A stretch of DNA of 64,000 bases from Aerococcus viridans (GTDB lineage: Bacteria > Bacillota > Bacilli > Lactobacillales > Aerococcaceae). Shown here piece after piece: positions 49,814 through 59,205 of the stretch (position 1 is the first letter of the stretch; each line of letters begins with the position of its first letter). The stretch lies in assembly GCF_001543285.1 (NCBI RefSeq), contig NZ_CP014164.1, positions 1,302,001 to 1,366,000 on the forward strand. Reading direction: 5' to 3'. The translations under genes were made by a program, and so were the position numbers. The notes under the pieces were generated by a model that searched no databases, was not told the origin of the DNA, and saw only the letters and a program-made list of their open reading frames with translations.

Positions 49814-51298
49814 TTAATACAAAATCGTTTTCGTTATTTGGTCAGCAAAGTCTGCGTATTTTTGATACATCAAAAATTTTTCTTTGTATTTGTCAGCCAT
49901 TTGTCCATCTGGCGTTTTAGTTGTAAATGACAAGTCTTGCCATAAGTTAGGCCCTTCTACAAGCACACCGGCCCCAATCAAGCTTGCATCGTCATTTGAA
50001 ACATATTGCAAGGTTATCCCCATAATATTTGCGATCCATTGCCCTATTTTAGGGTCCTTAAATATTTTTCCGTTTACCTGAATCATTTTTTGTTCTAAAT
50101 CAACGGTCTTAAAGACCATATCCACCACTTGGCGAATTTCAAAAAAGACCCCTTCAAAGACAGCTTTAGCCATATCCAACTGGCTCGTGTGCCCTTGAAT
50201 CCCTTTAAATTCAGCTTGTAAGTAGGCATTCCAATACGGCGCTCTTTCTCCGTTTAAGAATGGCAAGAAATAAGGGCCGCTAGCTGAAAAATCATGTACC
50301 AAAAGCGTGGCTAACATATCTGAAAAAGATTCCCCTCTAGCCCTAAAGCCAAATTGTTGATGACACCAGTCTAATGCGTTGCCGGCGTTATTAACTGGCC
50401 CACCGACGATATAATGGGGTTGGTCGTCCGCGATATAGGTGAAAATCCGGCCACTTTCATGCAAGGACAATTGGTCAGTTAAGGTCCGGACAGCTGCTGA
50501 GGTCCCAAAAGATAAAACGAATGGGCTAAGTTCATGGTCCCCTTGAATGGCGTAGGCTAAATTAGATAGGTTGGCCAAGGCGCCGTCAGTTGATCCTGAT
50601 AGTATGTGGAAGTTATCAGCTAACCCTAAGGCCTTGATAAAGTTAGTTTTTACAGGCAATTCTTTGGTTGAATCGACTAATTTCGGCAATTGGTTTTCAG
50701 TCAGGCCGACCACCTTTAGTAAGTCTTTTGACCAAGTATTTTGGGCTAAATTCATCAGCCCCATAGCAGATGCCGTTGCCCTATCAATCACAAATTCTCC
50801 CGTTAACTGACGGATAATATAGGCCTTGATGTCCATAAATACGACTGTTTCATCTGTAAATAATGCCGGACGGTCCTGGTTTAGATAAGCTAATTTCACA
50901 AACGGGTTCATGGCATGGATTGGCGTCCCTGATTCAGCGAAAAAGGCGGCCGCTAGACCTGATGCTTGCATTTCCTGCGCCACATGCTTGGCCCGCAAAT
51001 CTGCCCAAGTCATGGTGTTTTGCATAATGTCACCTGCTTCATTCATTGCAAGCAAAGCATGCATTTGGCTTGAAAATATTAAAGTGTTGACCCAGGGGTA
51101 CTTGGCTTGCATTGCTTTAAGTAAATCCACGAATTGTTGGAAAACGACTAGCGGATCGCTTTCATGCTTGCCCTCGCTATCTCGTTGAATGTAATTGCGG
51201 GCTTCCATAGTATCCAATACCCGGTATGGGGTTTCCATCAAGGCAAATTTTAAGTTGGTGGTGCCAAGGTCGGCGACGAAATATTGAAAGTATTGCAT
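49814..51298 (-). CDS. gntK: FGGY family carbohydrate kinase, probably gluconokinase
   Basis: 494 residues. ATP-binding start VADLGTTNLKFALME, SSQMHALLAMNEAGD, MTWADLRA (substrate-binding W-x-D-x-R), DIKAYIIRQLTGEFVID, the phosphate loop GSTDGALANLSN, FGTSAAVR and the FGGY C-terminal signature region. The MTWADLRA and GEFVIDRATASAMGL segments fit gluconokinases better than glycerol or xylulose kinases. No permease or 6-phosphogluconate dehydrogenase lies next to it. AGGAATT precedes the ATG. Confidence 0.82.
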   Translation of the reverse strand: MQYFQYFVADLGTTNLKFALMETPYRVLDTMEARNYIQRDSEGKHESDPLVVFQQFVDLLKAMQAKYPWVNTLIFSSQMHALLAMNEAGDIMQNTMTWADLRAKHVAQEMQASGLAAAFFAESGTPIHAMNPFVKLAYLNQDRPALFTDETVVFMDIKAYIIRQLTGEFVIDRATASAMGLMNLAQNTWSKDLLKVVGLTENQLPKLVDSTKELPVKTNFIKALGLADNFHILSGSTDGALANLSNLAYAIQGDHELSPFVLSFGTSAAVRTLTDQLSLHESGRIFTYIADDQPHYIVGGPVNNAGNALDWCHQQFGFRARGESFSDMLATLLVHDFSASGPYFLPFLNGERAPYWNAYLQAEFKGIQGHTSQLDMAKAVFEGVFFEIRQVVDMVFKTVDLEQKMIQVNGKIFKDPKIGQWIANIMGITLQYVSNDDASLIGAGVLVEGPNLWQDLSFTTKTPDGQMADKYKEKFLMYQKYADFADQITKTILY

Positions 51299-51397
51299 GA
51301 TAATTCCTACTTTCTAAATGCATTTATTTTCTTCTGGAAAAAGCTTGATTATCGAAAGCGATTTTTCAAAAGGCATACGATACCTCTATTTAACCAC

Positions 51398-51448
51398 AAA
51401 AACGCAATGAAGCCACGATTAAAGTTAACCGGACGTCATTGCGCTTGT
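51398..51448 (-). terminator. Terminator of pheST
   Basis: CGCAATGA/TCATTGCG stem, followed on the minus strand by TTTTTG, 30 bases behind the pheT stop. Confidence 0.75.
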
Positions 51449-51479
51449 GCTAGTTTATTCAAGTGTTCTCAGCTAAATA

Positions 51480-53909
51480 CTAACGGATTTCAGCTGATAA
51501 TTCGTTTGTTAACGCTTCAGTGATACGAGCAACATCATTCGTTACTTCTTCATCTGTTAAAGTGGCTTGTGGGTTCAAGTATTTCAAGCTGTAAGCAAGT
51601 GATTTCTTACCATCTTCAATATTTTCACCTTGATAAACATCAAAGATTTCGATATCGACTAAGATGCCACCTTTAGAAGCTTTTTGAATAGTTTTCACAA
51701 CATCCGCATTCGATACTTGGTCAGACACAAGGAAAGCGATATCCCGGTCAGAACCAGGGAATTTAGGGATTGTTGATTGTTTCACATCTACTTTTGGTAA
51801 GGCGTAAATTTCATCTAATGAAATTTCAAATACCAAGGTATCTTTCAAGTCATGTTTGTCAGCAACACTTGGGTGTAATTGCCCAATGTAACCTAATTCA
51901 ACACGTTCGTCAGATTGACCAACTGCATAAATTTTGGCGGTACGGCCTGGATGCATATCTGCCAATTCAGACGTTGCTTCAAATGTTACGGCCACATCAA
52001 GGTTGAATGAATCTAAAATGCTTTCAACTACACCCTTCATGTCGTAGAAATCAACAGCTTTCGCTTGGTGACTCCAAGTTTTCGCTTGTGCGTTACCTGT
52101 CCAAACAGCAGCTAAATGTGTTTCATCAACGGGTAGGTCAGCGTCGGCCCATTTGAAGACACGGCCTGATTCAAAAATAGCGACATCAGAAGTTTTACGG
52201 GCTACATTGTATTGAACAATTTCAAGTAAGGCACTTAAAAGATTTGTCCGCATGAAACGACGGTCATCTGACATTGGGAAGTCAAGCGCAACTGGTTTCG
52301 CGTTCGCCATTTCCAATACCGTTTGATTGTCCCCAATTAATGAGTAAGCAATCACTTGGTTAAACCCTTCAGCCAACATTTGATTATTGGTACGACGTTT
52401 GAAAGCTTGCCAGTCAGTAAGTCCCATATTTTGTGCGTTAACAGCCGGTAAGCGAGAAGGAATTTTATCATAACCATAAATTCGTGCAATTTCTTCAACT
52501 AAGTCAGCTTGAATGCTAATATCCCAGCGACGAGATGGTACAGAAACAGTGAATTCGTCGCCGTTACCCGCTACTTCAAATTGTAATTGCTTGAAGATTT
52601 GTTGGATGTCTTCATAAGATAAGTCCATCCCCAAACGTTTGTTAACGTAAGCTAGGCTAGTGGTGACTTGAACTGGGGTTAAGTCGATGGCAGATACACG
52701 TTCAGAGCCTTCTACCACTTCACCCTTGGCTAAGTCAGCAATCATTTCAGCTGCAAATGCACCTGATTCAGCAACTGTTGCCTTGTTAATACCACGTTCA
52801 TTACGCATAGATGATTCAGAATGCAAGCCATTACGACGAGCCGTCTTACGAATATGGATTGGTTCAAAGTTGGCTGCTTCAATCAATACATTTGTTGTAT
52901 TTTCATCGATTTCAGTATCTAACCCACCCATGACACCAGCTAATGCAATTGGTTTTTCACCATCAGTAATGACGATATCTGAATCTAGTAAGGGACGGTC
53001 CACTTCATCAAGCGTGACGATCCGTTCGCCCTCTTTAGCTAGACGCGTTTCGATTACCTTATGGTCTAATTTATCATAGTCAAAGGCATGTAATGGTTGG
53101 CCATTTGCTAGTAAAACGTAGTTAGTGATATCTACTACGTTATTAATTGGACGGATGCCAGCAGCCATTAATCGTAATTGTAGCCATAATGGTGAAGGTT
53201 CAACAGTGACATTTCTCACCAAGAAAGCATTGTACTCAGGCACTAATTCAGTGTCTGCAACTTTCAAGTCAATCGCACCTGCTAAATCTTTACCCTCATA
53301 TTTGGTGATATCTGTGTAGTCAAAGTTTGGTTGACGGTTGTAAACAGCCGCTAATTCCCAAGCTACACCACGCATAGAGAAGGCATCTGCACGGTTTGGT
53401 GTAATATCTAATTCAATGATTGGGTCATCTAATTTTAGGTATTCTACAATATCCATACCAGCTGGTGCTTCTTCAGGTAAGACCATAATGCCGTCAGCGT
53501 ATTCTTTAGGAACGACACTGTTTGAGAAACCAATTTCTTCAAGTGAACAAATCATCCCTTGAGAAACTACACCACGCATTTTACCTTTTTTAATTTTCAC
53601 ATTACCCGCAATACGAGAGTTTGGTAAGGCAACGATCACCTTTTGACCTGCAGCCACATTTGGCGCACCGCAGACAATTTGGAAAGGCTCATCTTCGCCC
53701 ACTTCAACAGTCGTAATCGACAGGTGGTCAGAATCTGGATGTGGTTCGCAAGTTAATACGTGGCCCACAACAATTTTCTTCAAGCCAGTACCTAAGGCAT
53801 TCACGCCGTCAACCTCAATACCAGTACGTGACATACGTTCCCCAATATCTTGCGGATTCAAGTCAGCAAGATCGATAAATTCATTTAACCAATTATATGA
53901 TACTTTCAT
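51480..53909 (-). CDS. pheT: Phenylalanine-tRNA ligase beta subunit
   Basis: 809 residues, the normal length. N-terminal EMAP/OB tRNA-binding domain (about 40-150, VGHVLTCEPHPDSDHLSI), B3/B4 editing domain (ELDITPNRADAFSMRGVAWE, B3_4), B5 domain, catalytic-like core (DLVEEIARIYGYDKIPS, RRFMRTNLLSALLEIVQYN) and C-terminal FDX-ACB domain (FPGSDRDIAFLV). Forms the alpha2beta2 enzyme with PheS. Seven bases behind pheS. Confidence 0.97.
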   Translation of the reverse strand: MKVSYNWLNEFIDLADLNPQDIGERMSRTGIEVDGVNALGTGLKKIVVGHVLTCEPHPDSDHLSITTVEVGEDEPFQIVCGAPNVAAGQKVIVALPNSRIAGNVKIKKGKMRGVVSQGMICSLEEIGFSNSVVPKEYADGIMVLPEEAPAGMDIVEYLKLDDPIIELDITPNRADAFSMRGVAWELAAVYNRQPNFDYTDITKYEGKDLAGAIDLKVADTELVPEYNAFLVRNVTVEPSPLWLQLRLMAAGIRPINNVVDITNYVLLANGQPLHAFDYDKLDHKVIETRLAKEGERIVTLDEVDRPLLDSDIVITDGEKPIALAGVMGGLDTEIDENTTNVLIEAANFEPIHIRKTARRNGLHSESSMRNERGINKATVAESGAFAAEMIADLAKGEVVEGSERVSAIDLTPVQVTTSLAYVNKRLGMDLSYEDIQQIFKQLQFEVAGNGDEFTVSVPSRRWDISIQADLVEEIARIYGYDKIPSRLPAVNAQNMGLTDWQAFKRRTNNQMLAEGFNQVIAYSLIGDNQTVLEMANAKPVALDFPMSDDRRFMRTNLLSALLEIVQYNVARKTSDVAIFESGRVFKWADADLPVDETHLAAVWTGNAQAKTWSHQAKAVDFYDMKGVVESILDSFNLDVAVTFEATSELADMHPGRTAKIYAVGQSDERVELGYIGQLHPSVADKHDLKDTLVFEISLDEIYALPKVDVKQSTIPKFPGSDRDIAFLVSDQVSNADVVKTIQKASKGGILVDIEIFDVYQGENIEDGKKSLAYSLKYLNPQATLTDEEVTNDVARITEALTNELSAEIR

Positions 53910-53915
53910 TTATTG

Positions 53916-54962
53916 CTACCCCTCTTCCGTAAATTGTTTTAAGAATCGTAAATCATTTTGGTAAAAATGACGAATATCATCAATACCATATTTCAACATA
54001 GCCACACGGTCAGGTCCTAAACCAAAGGCAAAACCAGTGTATTCAGTAGAATCAATACCAGCCATCTCAAGTACTGAAGGATGCACCATACCACCACCTA
54101 GGATTTCAATCCAACCAGATTGTTTACAGATGTTACAGCCAGCGCCACCACATTTGAAACAAGTAACATCAATTTCAACAGATGGCTCAGTGAATGGGAA
54201 ATAAGACGGACGTAAACGCACTTCAGTTTCTTCCCCAAACATATGACGGGCAAACAATTCTAAAGTCCCTTTTAAGTCAGCAAGTGACACATTACGGTCA
54301 ACAACCAAACCTTCAATTTGATGGAATTGGTGTGAATGCGTCGCGTCATCATCATCACGGCGGTATACTTTACCAGGTGAGATCATTTTTAATGGGCCCG
54401 CCTCAAAGTCGTGGGCGTCCATCGCACGTGCTTGTACTGGTGACGTATGGGTACGTAATAAGACCTCGTCGTTTATGTAGAAAGTATCTTGCATGTCACG
54501 CGCTGGGTGGTCTTTCGGTAAGTTCATGCGTTCAAAGTTATAGAAATCAGATTCAATTTCAGGCCCTTCAACCACTTCGTAACCCATGGAAATAAACAAG
54601 TCTTCAATTTCTTCCATGACTTGTGTCAGAACGTGCTTAGTTCCTGTTGTTGGTTTTTCACCAGGTAAAGTAACGTCAATTGCTTCCGCTTGTAATTGGG
54701 CTTCTAAAGCTGCTGCAGAAAGTAAGGTTTCTTTTTCGCTTAACTTGCCCTCAGCTTTTGCTTTCAATTCATTGGCGTAAGCACCAACTTTTGGACGCTC
54801 TTCTGCTGATAAATCACGCATACCGCGTAGGGCTTCCGTAATAGGACCCTTTTTCCCTAAATATTTCACACGAACAGCTTTAATATCAGCTAGTGATTGT
54901 GCTGTATCAATTTCTTCCATGATTTGGTTTTCAATGGCTTTTAAATCATCGATAATTTGCAT
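53916..54962 (-). CDS. pheS: Phenylalanine-tRNA ligase alpha subunit
   Basis: 348 residues. N-terminal coiled coil (about 1-85), class II core: motif 1 region [20 protein letters not shown], motif 2 [25 protein letters not shown], Cys-rich loop [20 protein letters not shown] and motif 3 [14 protein letters not shown]. Controlled by the Phe T-box upstream. Confidence 0.98.
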   Translation of the reverse strand: MQIIDDLKAIENQIMEEIDTAQSLADIKAVRVKYLGKKGPITEALRGMRDLSAEERPKVGAYANELKAKAEGKLSEKETLLSAAALEAQLQAEAIDVTLPGEKPTTGTKHVLTQVMEEIEDLFISMGYEVVEGPEIESDFYNFERMNLPKDHPARDMQDTFYINDEVLLRTHTSPVQARAMDAHDFEAGPLKMISPGKVYRRDDDDATHSHQFHQIEGLVVDRNVSLADLKGTLELFARHMFGEETEVRLRPSYFPFTEPSVEIDVTCFKCGGAGCNICKQSGWIEILGGGMVHPSVLEMAGIDSTEYTGFAFGLGPDRVAMLKYGIDDIRHFYQNDLRFLKQFTEEG

Positions 54963-55024
54963 TTTTCCATCTCCTGACTTTTATCCTTTTATGAGTGTTC
55001 CTAAAAATGAGTAACTAGACCAAC

Positions 55025-55280
55025 AAAAAAAGGTCTTTCATCCCCCTAAAAAAAGGGACGAAAGACCGTGGTACCACCCTGATTCCGGTATAGTTAGTCC
55101 ATACCAGCACTCATTGATCGTTTTAACGGGTCGACCGGACCTGCTTTCAAATAGCACAGCTATTCTCCCGCAAGCCTACTCAAGAAGTGAAAATATTTTA
55201 ACTATGTAGGTAAGATTCCCAGCGCCACTTACTCTCTAGACTACATATTGTTAAAAATTGTCTTCTGTTAATGTAATTTC
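55025..55280 (-). promoter_or_regulatory. T-box riboswitch leader of pheST
   Basis: The invariant T-box sequence AGGGTGGTACCACGG is on the minus strand at 55066-55080. It is followed by a terminator hairpin, GGTCTTTCGTCCC/GGGGATGAAAGACC, and T7 (55025-55069); the T-box can instead pair in an antiterminator. The upstream part (55085-55270) contains the stem I region with AGAGAGTAAGTGG and GCTGGGAATC; a TTC Phe codon occurs in the TTTTCACTTC stretch, the probable specifier. Uncharged tRNA(Phe) would allow read-through. Confidence 0.95.
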
Positions 55281-55287
55281 TCTTTAT

Positions 55288-55315
55288 ATTTTAGCGTTTT
55301 CGGCCGTTTTGTCAA
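55288..55315 (-). promoter_or_regulatory. Promoter of the T-box-pheST transcript
   Basis: Minus-strand TTGACA (55315-55310), 16-base spacer, TAAAAT (55293-55288), just behind the hxlR stop, so pheST is transcribed independently. Confidence 0.75.
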
Positions 55316-55317
55316 CC

Positions 55318-55662
55318 TTATTCGGCTAGCTCAACCCATTCATCTGCCCAACGATGTAAATTGTTGAAGATTTTTTGTAAGTCTTGGCCTTTTTCTGTCA
55401 ATGTATAAACCGTGACGATATGACCATTCGTTTCTGACTCTTCTTTCTGCACAATACCTTCTTCAGTTAATTCCCGTAATCTTTCAATTAATACACGGTC
55501 GGAGATACCGTTAATTGAGTCACGTAATTGACCGAATCTTAGTGGTGTTGCCAGTAATACTTCAATAATTAAGCTGTTCCATTTTTTACCAATCACTTTG
55601 CAAGCATGTTCCATCTTACTACACATTACCGGTAAGTCTGCTTGTTTAATGGTAATTTCCAT
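55318..55662 (-). CDS. HxlR family transcriptional regulator
   Basis: 114 residues: winged helix with MCSKMEHACKVIGKKWNSLI (the conserved Cys and GxKW motif), LRFGQLRDSINGISDRVLIE and RLRELTEEGIV. HxlR proteins respond to electrophiles or oxidants through the N-terminal Cys. The ATG at 55662 is used with GAGGAG ten bases upstream, inside the end of the HD gene (17-base overlap), so the two are coupled. Confidence 0.9.
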   Translation of the reverse strand: MEITIKQADLPVMCSKMEHACKVIGKKWNSLIIEVLLATPLRFGQLRDSINGISDRVLIERLRELTEEGIVQKEESETNGHIVTVYTLTEKGQDLQKIFNNLHRWADEWVELAE

Positions 55663-56281
55663 CTTGATCAATCTCCTCTTGCGTTTCTACTAATTCTTCC
55701 TTTTCTTCTAATGAGACATCTTTACTACTTGTGGCAGCAAGCGCTGGAATAACCAATTTACCGACGAAGTTCCTAAAAGATTTCATCATTTGTCTCTGTG
55801 ATAAGTTGGCTAAACTCGGTTTTACAAAGTCTTCAGTTGCAATATATTTATCCACGAAAGTGATCACATAGGACTCTTTGTAGCGAGGAAAATGTGGGGT
55901 TGCGAGCCACATGTGTTTTAAAATGATATCTTCTTCAACAGATGATAAATCCGTCACTACCCGAGCATTCATTAAGGCAATTTTAGGATGGTTCCTAAGA
56001 TGAGACCCTTTAGAAAAAGTGACTTCCCCTGGTCTATAATAAAATAAATCATGTAGTAAACCGGCACGTGCACAAGCCTTGTAATTCCAACCTAGCGCCT
56101 TAGCCACTTTATAGGCCATATAAGATACTAGATAAGAATGGGTCAAGCGATTGCCGTGGACATGTTGCTTAAAATAAGCCAAGTCCGTAACGAAGGGATG
56201 ATCCTTAATATCCGCTATGATTTGCATATACTCTTGATCGTCTTCCCAAAAATAATGTGCTTGCGCTGTCACGTTCATCAC
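55646..56281 (-). CDS. HD domain phosphohydrolase
   Basis: About 211 residues. HD-superfamily metal ligands: HGNRLTHSYLVSYMAYKVAK, RAGLLHDLFYYRP (the HD pair), NHPKIALMNARV and the late Asp in ITFVDKYIATED. The segment around LLHDLFYY resembles the YdhJ/HDIG group of unknown nucleotide or phosphate-ester substrates. The start is uncertain: GTG 56281, ATG 56278 or GTG 56272; AAGGG is best spaced for the last. Operon with hxlR. Confidence 0.85.
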   Translation of the reverse strand: MMNVTAQAHYFWEDDQEYMQIIADIKDHPFVTDLAYFKQHVHGNRLTHSYLVSYMAYKVAKALGWNYKACARAGLLHDLFYYRPGEVTFSKGSHLRNHPKIALMNARVVTDLSSVEEDIILKHMWLATPHFPRYKESYVITFVDKYIATEDFVKPSLANLSQRQMMKSFRNFVGKLVIPALAATSSKDVSLEEKEELVETQEEIDQDGNYH

Positions 56282-56390
56282 CCTTTTCCAACAAAATTCA
56301 CTACTTTCAATTGATTTCTACATGCTAACTTAATGCATTGCAAGGCTTGCGGCAAATACAATCATGTCTTGCCATTGAGAAGAAAATGAT

Positions 56391-57185
56391 TTAGTCTTGG
56401 ATGGGAAATTGATACATGACTATCGCCCCAGCAACTGCAACATTCAAAGATTCAGCTGAACCAGACATGGGGATATATAAAGCCGCATCTGCTAATTGAC
56501 TAGTTGTTTGACTTACACCGTTACCTTCATTTCCCATAACCAAGGCCCATTTCCCTTTCGATTTTAAATCAAAGGCGTTACTTGCTTTCGCTTGGTTGTT
56601 TAGTTCTGTTGTTGTAATAAAATAGCCAGCCTCTTGTAATTGTGGAATGACTTCTACCAAGTCAACCTCATAAGTATTCACTGCAAAATGACTACCTTGC
56701 ATAGATCTAAGTACCTTATCATTATATAAGTCAACCGTACCCAATCCTAATAAGACATCACGGTAACCAAAGGCGTCCGCTGTTCGGATTAAGGTGCCTA
56801 AGTTTCCAGGATCTTGCACTTGATCTAAAATCAGTAAGCCTTTTGTCAATTGGTCAATATCCAAAGACTTAGCTTGCGGTATGTTGGCTACTGCGAAGAT
56901 ATCTTGGTGGTGATCTGTTTGGCTTAGTGCCTTGGCCACTTCAGGTGTTACCTGTGTCAGCGGCAAATCAGCTTTTAAAGCTTGTATTTGCATCACATTT
57001 TGATGGCTACTTTCAGGCACATAGTAAATCATTTGAATCTCTGCATCCGCCTTGACGGCCATCTCTACAAGATGTGGCCCTTCCAGCAAATACTGGCCTG
57101 CTTTTTTGCGGCCTTTACGGGTAAAAAGTTTCTTTAATTCTTTAATCTGTTGATTTTGAACAGATGAAATTAAGCGTTCTACCAT
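56391..57185 (-). CDS. TrmH/SpoU family RNA 2'-O-methyltransferase
   Basis: 264 residues. N-terminal L30e-like substrate domain (about 1-95: ISSVQNQQIKELKKLFTRKG, YLLEGPHLVEMA) and SPOUT knot domain with motif I LILDQVQDPGNLGTLIRTAD, motif II ALVMGNEGNGVS and motif III IPMSGSAESLNVAVAGAIV. rRNA is the likely target, as for the YsgA/RlmB-like members that lie near pheST in many Firmicutes. Four bases after pepV on the same strand. Confidence 0.93.
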   Translation of the reverse strand: MVERLISSVQNQQIKELKKLFTRKGRKKAGQYLLEGPHLVEMAVKADAEIQMIYYVPESSHQNVMQIQALKADLPLTQVTPEVAKALSQTDHHQDIFAVANIPQAKSLDIDQLTKGLLILDQVQDPGNLGTLIRTADAFGYRDVLLGLGTVDLYNDKVLRSMQGSHFAVNTYEVDLVEVIPQLQEAGYFITTTELNNQAKASNAFDLKSKGKWALVMGNEGNGVSQTTSQLADAALYIPMSGSAESLNVAVAGAIVMYQFPIQD

Positions 57186-57189
57186 AGGT

Positions 57190-58593
57190 TTATGCGTTTT
57201 CTGGCTTAATCAATTCGTAAATGGCTTCAGCGTAAATAGCTGCTGATTTCATTAAGTCACGAACCGCAAAGAATTCATTGGCTTGGTGCATAGTGTCTAC
57301 TGAATCTGGGAATAATGCACCAAAGGCTACACCACGTTTGAGTAAACGGCCATAGGTTCCCCCACCGATTGAACGTTCTTGCCCTTTTTCGCCTGTTTGA
57401 TTTTCATAAACAGCTAGTAAAGTTTGCACCAAAGGATCATCTGCTGGTACGTAATGCGGTACTTTATTGGTTTTCGTACCATCTACAAAGCTGTAGTGGT
57501 AAGTTTCTCCGTGGGCCGCAAATGTTGCATCAATTTCACTGTATTCTTTACCACGTGGTACACGAATATTTAAGACAGTGTATAATTTGCCGTCTTCTTC
57601 GCCAACCAAACCTGGGTTTACAGTCACTTTACCCATAATTTCATCTTCATGGGCAATACCTAATTTTTCACCATTAAAGTCTAAATGTAATAGGTCACCT
57701 AAGAATTTCAATAGGTCATCTTGGGCTAAATCATCGTCTAATTGTAATAATAATTTAGATAAATATGTTGCCGCATTATATCCAACACTTGGATTCATTG
57801 CGTGAACGCCTTTACCTTCAACAGTAATTGCCGTTGCATCAGCGTCTGGACTTACAATGATTGTGATTTCTGGATTAGCTGCTTGGAAATCGGCAACGAT
57901 TTGGTTGACATCAGAGGTCAATCCAGTCACAACTGCATGTGCTTCACCCGGTACCATATTTTCACGAAGACCACTTTCAAATGAAAGTAATTTTTCAGAA
58001 CGACGGTCGAATATTAGCTTAGCTGAGTACATCCCTTTTTCCCCATTAATAATTGGGAAGTCCGCGTCTGGAGAGAAACCAAAATCTGGTTCTTCTTCTA
58101 CTTCGAAGTAACGGGTTACACCTTGCCATTCACTTTCTTCGTCAGTACCAACGATGAAACGAACACGTTTCTCAACTGGTAATCCTAATTCTTTGATGAC
58201 TTTCAAACCGTAGTAGGCAGCCATTAAAGGACCTTTATCGTCTGAAGCACCACGGGCATAGATGCGGTCGTTGATAATTTCGGGTTTGAATGGATCAGTA
58301 TCCCATTTATCGTCTACTGGAACAACGTCTACGTGGGCTAAAACACCAAGCGTTTCATCGCCTGTACCGAATTCAGCATGACCTGCAAGGTTATCGACGT
58401 TTTTAGTTGTGAAGCCATCGCGTTCAGCAATCTTCAAGAAAGTTTCTAATGCCTCTTTAGGGCCAGGTCCAACAGGTGCCTCTGCACTTGCTTTACTGTC
58501 GTCACGCACACTGTTTACGCTTAATAATGTAAATAAGTCATTGATTAAGTCATCTTTACGATTGTTGATTTCTTCTTGCCAATTAATTGTCAT
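57190..58593 (-). CDS. pepV: Dipeptidase PepV (M20 family)
   Basis: 467 residues. Metal ligands in LGVLAHVDVVPVDDKWDTDP, YARGASDDKGPLMAAYYGLK and GTDEESEWQGVTRYFE; lid domain about 190-390; C-terminal His in VDTMHQANEFFAVRD and GGTYGRLLKRGVAFG. Zinc dipeptidase of lactic acid bacteria with broad dipeptide specificity. No signal peptide: cytoplasmic. Confidence 0.95.
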   Translation of the reverse strand: MTINWQEEINNRKDDLINDLFTLLSVNSVRDDSKASAEAPVGPGPKEALETFLKIAERDGFTTKNVDNLAGHAEFGTGDETLGVLAHVDVVPVDDKWDTDPFKPEIINDRIYARGASDDKGPLMAAYYGLKVIKELGLPVEKRVRFIVGTDEESEWQGVTRYFEVEEEPDFGFSPDADFPIINGEKGMYSAKLIFDRRSEKLLSFESGLRENMVPGEAHAVVTGLTSDVNQIVADFQAANPEITIIVSPDADATAITVEGKGVHAMNPSVGYNAATYLSKLLLQLDDDLAQDDLLKFLGDLLHLDFNGEKLGIAHEDEIMGKVTVNPGLVGEEDGKLYTVLNIRVPRGKEYSEIDATFAAHGETYHYSFVDGTKTNKVPHYVPADDPLVQTLLAVYENQTGEKGQERSIGGGTYGRLLKRGVAFGALFPDSVDTMHQANEFFAVRDLMKSAAIYAEAIYELIKPENA

Positions 58594-58678
58594 TTAGAAT
58601 CCTCCTAGAATTTTATACATATCTATATTTTAGCACAGATTTGACGATAACTCACATAATACAACTAACAAATTGTAA

Positions 58679-58787
58679 GGGTGCGAGCTTTGGCGCTCAG
58701 GCAGGTAACACTGGAAGGAATATGCCGTAGCAAGTTTACTTGCTGCAAATATTCCTGAAGTGGAGACCGGACTGCCAAAGCGAACCC
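58679..58787 (+). repeat. Structured tandem repeat, copy A
   Basis: 109 nt. Closing stem GGGT/ACCC; stem 1 GCTTTGGC/GCCAAAGC; stem 2 GGCAG/CTGCC; stem 3 CACT/AGTG inside conserved CACTGGAAG and CTGAAGTGG; stem 4 AGGAATAT/ATATTCCT; inner hairpin AGCAAG-TTTA-CTTGCT separated from stem 4 by the loop GCCGT/GCAA. Lies 85 bases upstream of the pepV start. Confidence 0.85.
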
Positions 58788-58796
58788 AACTAAAAA

Positions 58797-58906
58797 GGGT
58801 GTGAGCGTCGACGCCGAGAAAGGAACCGTTGGAAGATGAAAGCAGTAGATGATACAGTCAGCTACAACTTCATCTGAAACGCAGTTGTTTCTGGAGACTC
58901 GAACCC
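58797..58906 (+). repeat. Structured tandem repeat, copy B
   Basis: 110 nt, 118 bases after copy A, with the same linker (ACTAAAAA). Stem 3 is CGTT/AACG here instead of CACT/AGTG, a compensated change; stem 2 is AGAAA/TTTCT with AAC/GTT; stem 4 is AGATGAA/TTCATCT, with GTAG/CTAC inside. TTGGAAG and CTGAAAC correspond to the conserved boxes of copies A and C. Confidence 0.8.
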
Positions 58907-58915
58907 GACTAAAAA

Positions 58916-59024
58916 GGGTGCGCGCTAGATTGCTCAGCTCAACAACACTGGAAGAATAGTGTCGTATCACACAAAGTGTGATGCAAACTATTTTGAAGTG
59001 GACTTGAGCTGATCTAGTGAACCC
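58916..59024 (+). repeat. Structured tandem repeat, copy C
   Basis: 109 nt, 119 bases after copy B. GGGT/ACCC; stem 1 CGCTAGAT/ATCTAGTG (one G-U); stem 2 CAGCTCAA/TTGAGCTG; CACTGGAAG and TGAAGTGGA boxes; stem 4 AGAATAGT/ACTATTTT (one G-U); hairpin ATCACAC/GTGTGAT behind the loop GTCGT/GCAA. The two G-U pairs would be A-C mismatches on the other strand, which supports the plus strand as the folded RNA. Confidence 0.85.
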
Positions 59025-59046
59025 GACGATAGTACAAAGTTAAAAA

Positions 59047-59165
59047 GGTATTGAGTTTATAGACTGCTTGTAGTTAGCCTTCTGCTAAAAAATAATTCGG
59101 CAAGTTTCGATAGTTAAGTGTAGGCACTTTTTGAAGTCAGATATATGCAGACAAGAACTCACCCC
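59047..59165 (+). repeat. Probable degenerate fourth copy of the structured repeat
   Basis: 119 nt at nearly the same spacing, with GGT/ACC and TGAGTT/AACTCA outer pairing, CTGC/GCAG further in, and TTTTGAAGT near the place of the 3' box. The inner stems do not pair well, so it is decayed or only loosely related. Confidence 0.4.
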
Positions 59166-59170
59166 CATCA

Positions 59171-59202
59171 AAAAAGCTAGGTGCATGACCTAGCTTCTTG
59201 AG
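59171..59202 (-). terminator. Terminator of the flippase-rsuA operon
   Basis: AAGCTAGGT/ACCTAGCTT with loop GCATG; TTTTTTGATG follows on the minus strand. Confidence 0.88.
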
Positions 59203-59205
59203 TGA

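Noticed and set aside
58665..58970. 101-codon minus-strand open frame across the structured repeats
   Set aside because: It runs through three repeat copies, has no ribosome site and no protein-like composition; open by chance.
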